NCBI GenBank assembly: GCA_003244125.1
Contig: QHBL01000288.1
Location: 1 to 9,775 of the forward strand
Direction: 5' to 3'
DNA from: Chthoniobacterales bacterium
GTDB taxonomy: Bacteria > Verrucomicrobiota > Verrucomicrobiae > Chthoniobacterales > UBA10450
DNA length: 9,775 nt
How positions within the stretch are numbered: position 1 is the first letter of the stretch; each line of letters opens with the position of its first letter. Positions 6,748-9,775 of the stretch are shown piece after piece. A program made the translations under genes and the position numbers. The notes beneath the pieces were generated by a model, which saw only the letters and a list, made by a program, of their open reading frames with translations, made no database searches and was not told the DNA's origin.

Positions 6748-7376
6748 CTCAGCGCCGGCAGCCGGTTCCCGTTCGCATGCCCATCTTTCGCGGGGGCTGG
6801 GGCGAGATGCTCGGCTGTTTGCGCCAGTGTGTCCGCAGTCGCCGCCGCTTTCAACGGCGGCACCGGCACCGTGAACACGATGGGATCGCTCGGCACGCCT
6901 TGCATGTTGCCGCTCACTGCCTGCACGATGATTTGCACGGTCTGACCCGGCAGCACTTTGTTCACGATCGAAGCCATCGGCTCCGTCGAGCTGGCCACCA
7001 GGGCGTAATCAGTCTGCACACCCAGGATCATCATGCGGAAGCGATAACGCCACGCATTTGGCACCAGATCGCACTGTACCATGATCGCGTTGTACGGACC
7101 GATGTGAGCCGTCACATTCACCGGCTGCGCGGGCGTAGTGATCGTGGCCGGAATCTGGAGCCCGAAAGCCAGCCAGCGCGTGTCATCATTATTCAGCTTG
7201 GCCTCCAGGTTTTTGAGCAAATCGGTCATCGTCGCGATCAGCGTTTCGTACGCTGTCGTCCAGGCATTGCCGACTTGCTTCTGCGTCGCCTCAGCCGAGC
7301 TCAAAGCATTCTGCGCGTTTTGAGTGGCGGTGACCAGAGCTGCGCCGGCGGCCGCGGTCAGCCCCATTGAAGGCAC
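6744..7376 (-). CDS. Hypothetical protein, C-terminal part of a frameshifted gene (fibronectin III-like tail)
   Basis: No function known to me. As a separate ORF it would start at GTG 7376 (or ATG 7367) with no Shine-Dalgarno, and have up to 210 residues. The first 60 or so are alanine/glutamine-rich and helical. The rest alternates short beta-like stretches (TTPAQPVNVTAH, YRFRMMILGV, QTVQIIVQAVSG), resembling a fibronectin type III module, and ends in a loose Pro/Ala tail. There is no signal peptide. It is best read as the second half of one protein with the ORF at 7358-7795. One extra T in the five-T run at 7399-7403 (minus strand) joins them as ...VDFFTKNPSYEVPSMGL... and restores about 350 residues. 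I recall similar single-chain proteins in Verrucomicrobia, but cannot check. Its TAA overlaps the aroE TAG in convergent order. Confidence 0.65.
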   Translation of the reverse strand: MPSMGLTAAAGAALVTATQNAQNALSSAEATQKQVGNAWTTAYETLIATMTDLLKNLEAKLNNDDTRWLAFGLQIPATITTPAQPVNVTAHIGPYNAIMVQCDLVPNAWRYRFRMMILGVQTDYALVASSTEPMASIVNKVLPGQTVQIIVQAVSGNMQGVPSDPIVFTVPVPPLKAAATADTLAQTAEHLAPAPAKDGHANGNRLPALS

Positions 7377-7795
7377 CTCGTAGCTCGGATTCTTGGTGAA
7401 AAATCGACCAAACGCTGCGCCAGGGTGACGCGACTAGCGATCCTGGTCGGAATCCCGGTGGTGTTGTTGATGAATCCAGCCTGCGCCCATTGCGTATTCC
7501 ACCGCGTGCCGAACCGGTTAGCCAGCATATTGCTCACATTGAGCAGCCAGGTATAAAGCAGATCCAGCGTAGCCTGGTAAGTATCCGAAGCGGTCTGGAG
7601 CGTGCTGCGGCCGGCGTTGAAATTGTTGTCTGCGACGAGGAACGCCTGCGTATCATCGTGCATCTTTTTGGCGGTCGTCATCGTCATCGTCATCGTCACC
7701 GGCACCGAGGCACCGACAGCGTTGATACCGTTTTCCATTTTGCCGCCGAGCTGGATAAGGAGGCCGGGATTTTGCGGAAGAGAAGTCGAAGCCAT
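7358..7795 (-). CDS. Hypothetical protein, N-terminal part of a frameshifted gene
   Basis: First half of the broken gene described at 6744-7376. From ATG 7795 (MASTSLPQNPGLLIQLGGKM) it reads through mostly helical sequence with conserved-looking aromatic blocks (LYTWLLNVSNMLANRFGTRW, then TQWAQAGFINNTTGIPTRI). At VDF the frame is lost: the last 13 residues (SPRIRATRCLQWG) are out-of-frame sequence, ended by TGA at 7358-7360. The frame is open upstream to 7903, but the added 36 residues look non-native, so 7795 is preferred. There is no clear Shine-Dalgarno. A Met-Thr run comes from a 6-base microsatellite. Function unknown; no signal peptide or membrane helix is seen. Confidence 0.6.
   Translation of the reverse strand: MASTSLPQNPGLLIQLGGKMENGINAVGASVPVTMTMTMTTAKKMHDDTQAFLVADNNFNAGRSTLQTASDTYQATLDLLYTWLLNVSNMLANRFGTRWNTQWAQAGFINNTTGIPTRIASRVTLAQRLVDFSPRIRATRCLQWG
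7675..7698. repeat. Four tandem TCGTCA hexamers inside the hypothetical gene
   Basis: Four exact copies of TCGTCA in a row. On the coding (minus) strand they encode a Thr-Met run (VTMTMTMTT). The 6-base unit means copy-number slippage would change protein length without losing frame. Confidence 0.8.
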
Positions 7796-8159
7796 GGAGA
7801 AGTTCTGTTTTGTGAAGGCGAGCTTCGGGGGAAAGCCGGCCACGTTTACTTGATCTGTCGGCGCTACGCTACGGTTGCGCAGGCCAGAGACTGATTTGAG
7901 CACACGAGTGCCACCTTCGGCCTGGCTGGCAAATTATCTATAATCTGGCAAAGAATTCTAATTCCTGACCTCGTTGGAAAAAATCAGGCCAAAAATTCCA
8001 AATTCTCCGGCAGTCCAAATCTCAACTGTGTGAGAATTGTGAATTCTTGGCCGGTTGAGATTCTAACCACGCAGGATTTGTGAATTGTTCGGCGTCTAAA
8101 GTTTCAACCGGCTCCCAATTGTGCATTGCTAGACGGATTACGCGCCAACAGCTTCGGAA
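7796..8159. other. Gene-free stretch between the hypothetical gene and intI
   Basis: No gene is seen in these 364 bases. The part from about 7930 to 8130 is visibly richer in A and T than its surroundings and is full of related inverted words around AATT and GTTGA. A weak minus-strand promoter for the hypothetical gene could be TTAGAA (7956-7961), 17 bases, GATAAT (7933-7938). GCCGGTTGA (8050-8058) is the exact inverse of TCAACCGGC (8104-8112) and competes with the nested palindrome listed separately. It may be the remains of a decayed element or a transcript-end region of intI. Confidence 0.5.
8018..8062. repeat. Nested, exactly centred palindrome downstream of intI
   Basis: Outer arms AATCTCAAC (8018-8026) and GTTGAGATT (8054-8062) are perfect inverses. 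Inside, AGAATT (8033-8038) and AATTCT (8042-8047) form a second perfect inverse around GTG. Both share the centre 8040, with 6 unpaired bases on each side between them. The symmetry suggests a folded or protein-bound site. The outer ends AAC...GTT recall an attC, but the 7-base core consensus is not met. Confidence 0.5.
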
Positions 8160-9260
8160 TTATCCATTCCGAGCCTGTCGCGTCTCATCTAATGGGCTAA
8201 GGACCCCGACGCCAGGTTTGTTTAATACATGGGTGTAGATCATCGTCGTGCTCACATCCTTATGGCCGAGTAGCTCCTGCACCGTCCTGATATCATACCC
8301 ATTCTCAAGCAGGTGTGTCGCAAACGAGTGCCGAAGAGTGTGACAACTGGCCGGCTTGTCGATTCCCGCGTCGCGCACCGCTGCTTTCACCGCCACTTGC
8401 AGTGTGTTTTCGTCGATGTGATGCCGCCGCAAATTCGGCGGGCTGTAGGGGAAGCTGTTAGCTTCCCGCCCCGGCCCACGAACGAAGCTGCCGGCCTCCC
8501 CCTCCTTTCTCGCTCTCCCAATCGCGCGCGGATCTCGCGCCAGCCGCGAAGACGGAAACACCCATTGCCACGGCCATGACCTCGCGGCGTCTGGATACTT
8601 ACGCGAGAGCGCGTACGGCAGATGCACCTCCCCCAGCCCATCAGCAAGATCCTCCTCATGCTGCGCCTTCACCTTTACCAAATGCCTGTGCAGCGCCTCG
8701 GCCAGGTTCAGGGGCAACATCGTCACCCGGTCCTTGGCCCCTTTACCATCCCGCACGGTTATCCGACCATAGCCAAAATCTAAATCTTTGATTCTTAAGC
8801 GCAGACATTCCATCAAGCGCAACCCACTGCCATAAAGCAGGCCCGCCATCAGTCGATTTGTGCCGTGCAGGTGCTCCAGCAGCCGGTGAACCTCATCTCC
8901 CGTGAGCACCACCGGCACCCTGGCCGGGCGTCTGGCCCGCTCCACTCTTTCCAACCAGCCGATTTCCTGCCTGAGCACCTGTTTGTAAAGAAAAAGCAGC
9001 GCCGCAAGAGCCTGGTTTTGCGTGGAGGCTGCCACTTTGGCGTCCCGCGCCAGGTGCGTCAGGAACTCGCCCACCTCCAGTTCAGTCATTTCGCGCGGAT
9101 GCCGCAGCCGGTGAAACCGGATAAACCGCTCAATCCAGTCGCAATACGCCCGCTCTGTCCTAAGACTGTAATGCTTCAGCCGAAGAACGTCGCGCACCTG
9201 CTCCATGAGCTTCCGAGGCTTGTTAACAGCAGGCGTTTCCGATACAATCAGCGCAGTCAT
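8160..9260 (-). CDS. intI: Integron integrase IntI, with in-frame insertion
   Basis: Site-specific tyrosine recombinase that inserts and excises gene cassettes by recombining attI with folded attC sites. The 366 residues include the N-terminal core-binding domain (about 15-110: [31 protein letters not shown]). The catalytic domain has R148 in [13 protein letters not shown], a lysine in DGKGAKDR (173 or 176), H307 and R310 in [11 protein letters not shown]333 in LLGHKDVS and nucleophile Y342. The extra motif that separates IntI from XerC/D is present at about 205-235 ([20 protein letters not shown]). Residues of roughly 246-274 are an insertion not expected in IntI, between [12 protein letters not shown] and PNLRRHH. 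The frame is open throughout, so the enzyme could be made; whether it is active is uncertain. ATG 9260 gives the usual N-terminus. attI and a cassette lie directly upstream in the opposite direction, the standard integron layout. Confidence 0.95.
   Translation of the reverse strand: MTALIVSETPAVNKPRKLMEQVRDVLRLKHYSLRTERAYCDWIERFIRFHRLRHPREMTELEVGEFLTHLARDAKVAASTQNQALAALLFLYKQVLRQEIGWLERVERARRPARVPVVLTGDEVHRLLEHLHGTNRLMAGLLYGSGLRLMECLRLRIKDLDFGYGRITVRDGKGAKDRVTMLPLNLAEALHRHLVKVKAQHEEDLADGLGEVHLPYALSRKYPDAARSWPWQWVFPSSRLARDPRAIGRARKEGEAGSFVRGPGREANSFPYSPPNLRRHHIDENTLQVAVKAAVRDAGIDKPASCHTLRHSFATHLLENGYDIRTVQELLGHKDVSTTMIYTHVLNKPGVGVLSPLDETRQARNG
8439..8525 (-). repeat. In-frame palindromic repeat-like insertion within intI
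   Basis: This segment encodes about 29 residues ([20 protein letters not shown] and on to NSFPYSP) absent from the IntI proteins I know, which pass from FPSSRL-DPR directly to RRHH. It contains a perfect 8-bp inverted repeat, GGGAAGCT/AGCTTCCC around GTT at 8449-8467, plus a G/C-run-rich flank (8470-8515) with a further AGC-TTC word. The length keeps the reading frame. It resembles the palindromic elements that insert in frame into genes in Rickettsia; the exact ends are estimated from the protein, not from a target duplication. Confidence 0.6.
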
Positions 9261-9301
9261 GCACTATTTCTACGGGCGGCAGCTTGGCAAGCAACCGCGT
9301 T

Positions 9302-9320
9302 ATACAGAAAAATTCTGTAT
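9302..9320. promoter_or_regulatory. Palindromic operator candidate over the intI promoter
   Basis: ATACAGAA and TTCTGTAT are perfect 8-base inverses around AAA. On the minus strand TATAAC (9299-9304) would serve as an intI -10 about 39 bases before the ATG, so the palindrome falls mostly in the promoter spacer. intI is often controlled by LexA in other bacteria; this site has the half-sites in the opposite order to the E. coli box (ACAG...CTGT instead of CTGT...ACAG). The regulator is unknown. Confidence 0.45.
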
Positions 9321-9349
9321 TTGATTGCAGACTTTTTAGGCACAATACT
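9321..9349 (+). promoter_or_regulatory. Possible cassette promoter (Pc-like) in attI
   Basis: TTGATT (9321-9326), 17 bases, AATACT (9344-9349), each 4 of 6 to the consensus and pointing into the cassette. Integrons usually drive cassettes from a promoter in attI or intI. The match is modest. Confidence 0.3.
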
Positions 9350-9351
9350 CG

Positions 9352-9757
9352 TTAGGTGTGTGTGTCTTTGCGCTTCGATTCCGTCGTGGGTCATGCCGGC
9401 GGGCCACATCAGCCGTAGCTTGGACGGGAGCCTCTGCGAGCGGAGGGAGCGTGAGTTGCTGCCCGGTCCGGCTGAGGACACGAAGCGGCACACCGACCTC
9501 CCGTGCGAAGGCATTTTGCGCCACACGCTGCTTTTTCGTCGCGCTTTTTCCGGAGTTCTGGTTCGATGCGCAGGAGTGGCGACGCGTCAGGTGGTTCGGG
9601 ATTTTGTTGGGTTCACGTCCAGCGTGCTGCCACGCGCCACACCTAACCAGACGATGCAGCTGACGGCTACCCGCTCCGCGTTCACCTTTCCCATGGCTAC
9701 AACATCTCCACTCCGATTCCTGCGCGCCCTCGGTAGCCGCAGCTGATCTTGTTCTCG
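9352..9757 (+). mobile_element. First integron gene cassette, complete (406 bases)
   Basis: Bounded by two identical GTTAGGT cores (9351-9357 and 9757-9763), cut after the G. The cassette therefore runs from 9352 to 9757 and ends with its own attC. It is inserted at attI in the first, most expressed, position. It encodes no protein I recognise: two overlapping plus-strand frames (about 9358-9663 and 9393-9746) both end in a TGA within the L boxes of the attC, and a minus-strand frame also spans part of it. It could carry a novel small protein, a non-coding RNA or only a regulatory sequence. Confidence 0.85.
9393..9746 (+). CDS. Possible cassette-encoded hypothetical protein
   Basis: From ATG 9393 this frame gives 117 residues, starting MPAGHISRSLDGSLCERRER and ending inside the attC (TGA 9744-9746). 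Its last 35 or so residues (from NQTMQLTATRSAFTF) are simply the attC read as protein. A competing frame from GTG 9358 to 9663 gives 101 Cys/Arg-rich residues. Neither shows a known domain, a clear Shine-Dalgarno or convincing protein-like composition, so this is offered only as the better-placed of the two. Confidence 0.25.
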   Translation: MPAGHISRSLDGSLCERRERELLPGPAEDTKRHTDLPCEGILRHTLLFRRAFSGVLVRCAGVATRQVVRDFVGFTSSVLPRATPNQTMQLTATRSAFTFPMATTSPLRFLRALGSRS

Positions 9758-9763
9758 TTAGGT
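9641..9763 (+). other. attC: attC site of the first cassette (123 bases)
   Basis: R'' ACCTAAC (9641-9647, fits RYYYAAC) is fully complementary to R' GTTAGGT (9757-9763). Inside, CAGCTG (9657-9662) pairs with CAGCTG (9740-9745), and CGGCTACC (9664-9671) pairs with GGTAGCCG (9732-9739). The single base A9663 is left out of the helix on the L'' side. This unpaired base is the hallmark by which IntI chooses the bottom strand. The unpaired spacers between R and L boxes are 9 and 11 bases, longer than the usual few. The variable terminal part is about 60 bases. Confidence 0.9.
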
Positions 9764-9775
9764 GGTTGTGTGCGC
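9758..9775 (+). mobile_element. Start of a second integron cassette, cut by the window edge
   Basis: Bases after the second cut site (TTAGGTGGTTGTGTGCGC) should be the first bases of the next cassette, or the chromosome if the array ends here. The opening differs from that of cassette 1 (TTAGGTGTGTGTGTCTTT) beyond the core. Nothing more can be said. Confidence 0.5.

Larger units (their letters stand above)
9261..9357 (+). other. attI: attI recombination site region
   Basis: The stretch between the intI start and the first cassette junction. The cut-site core GTTAGGT (9351-9357) fits GTTRRRY and matches exactly the core at the far end of the cassette (9757-9763), as expected after cassette insertion. 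A related word, TTTTAGGCACA at 9334-9344, lies upstream as a loose direct repeat of CGTTAGGTGTG, as seen in attI sites. Placement next to intI on the divergent side is the standard arrangement. The left boundary is not defined. Confidence 0.75.

Noticed and set aside
8018..8062. Possible attC site
   Set aside because: The ends read TCTCAAC and GTTGAGA, which miss RYYYAAC and GTTRRRY at their outer base. The 45-base length is below a normal attC and it lies on the wrong side of intI.
9302..9320. E. coli-type LexA box
   Set aside because: The consensus is CTGT-N8-ACAG; here the half-sites are inverted in order (ACAG-N7-CTGT). Kept as an operator for an unknown regulator.
8865..9746. A 293-codon plus-strand open frame running from inside intI through attI and the cassette
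   Set aside because: Its first 400 bases are antisense to a well-supported intI and its last part is the attC. It crosses the recombination cut site, so it cannot be one native gene; only the part after 9393 is kept as a weak cassette frame.

Overview
The window looks like the chromosome of a GC-rich bacterium. The closest match by protein style is the Verrucomicrobiota, perhaps soil Chthoniobacterales or 'Udaeobacter'-like. That placement is my inference from the L20, GlnRS and IntI sequences and from the many short palindromic intergenic repeats. I ran no database search. No rRNA, tRNA or CRISPR array was seen.

Left part (1-2407). A membrane-bound CHASE2 / class III adenylate cyclase is read leftwards from a GTG at 1615 and runs off the left edge. 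A gene-free stretch of about 310 bases separates it from a small zinc-ribbon (zf-TFIIB-like) protein read rightwards. That gene is split by an apparent one-base frameshift between its first and second cysteine pairs.

Central housekeeping part (2408-6747). rplT (ribosomal protein L20) and pheS (Phe-tRNA synthetase alpha) form a rightward pair. infC and rpmI are absent upstream and pheT is absent downstream. The rplT leader has a strong Shine-Dalgarno placed too far upstream, but a GNRA-capped hairpin folds out the excess distance. Convergent to pheS is glnS, with a hairpin-forming repeat between them. aroE is divergent from glnS, with a long palindromic repeat between them. aroE has all its catalytic motifs, but its nucleotide-binding half looks shortened.

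Right part (6744-9775). An unrecognised two-ORF locus, almost certainly one gene broken at a run of five T, is convergent with aroE and overlaps its stop. A gene-free, AT-richer stretch with nested inverted repeats follows. The last 1.6 kb is the head of a chromosomal integron: intI read leftwards, then attI, then a complete first gene cassette (9352-9757) ending in a well-formed attC, then the first bases of a second cassette. IntI has all tyrosine-recombinase catalytic residues and the IntI-specific patch. It also carries an in-frame insertion of about 29 codons containing a perfect palindrome, like a protein-coding palindromic repeat element. A second perfect palindrome lies over the likely intI promoter. 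The integron, with its interrupted integrase, is the most notable system in the window.
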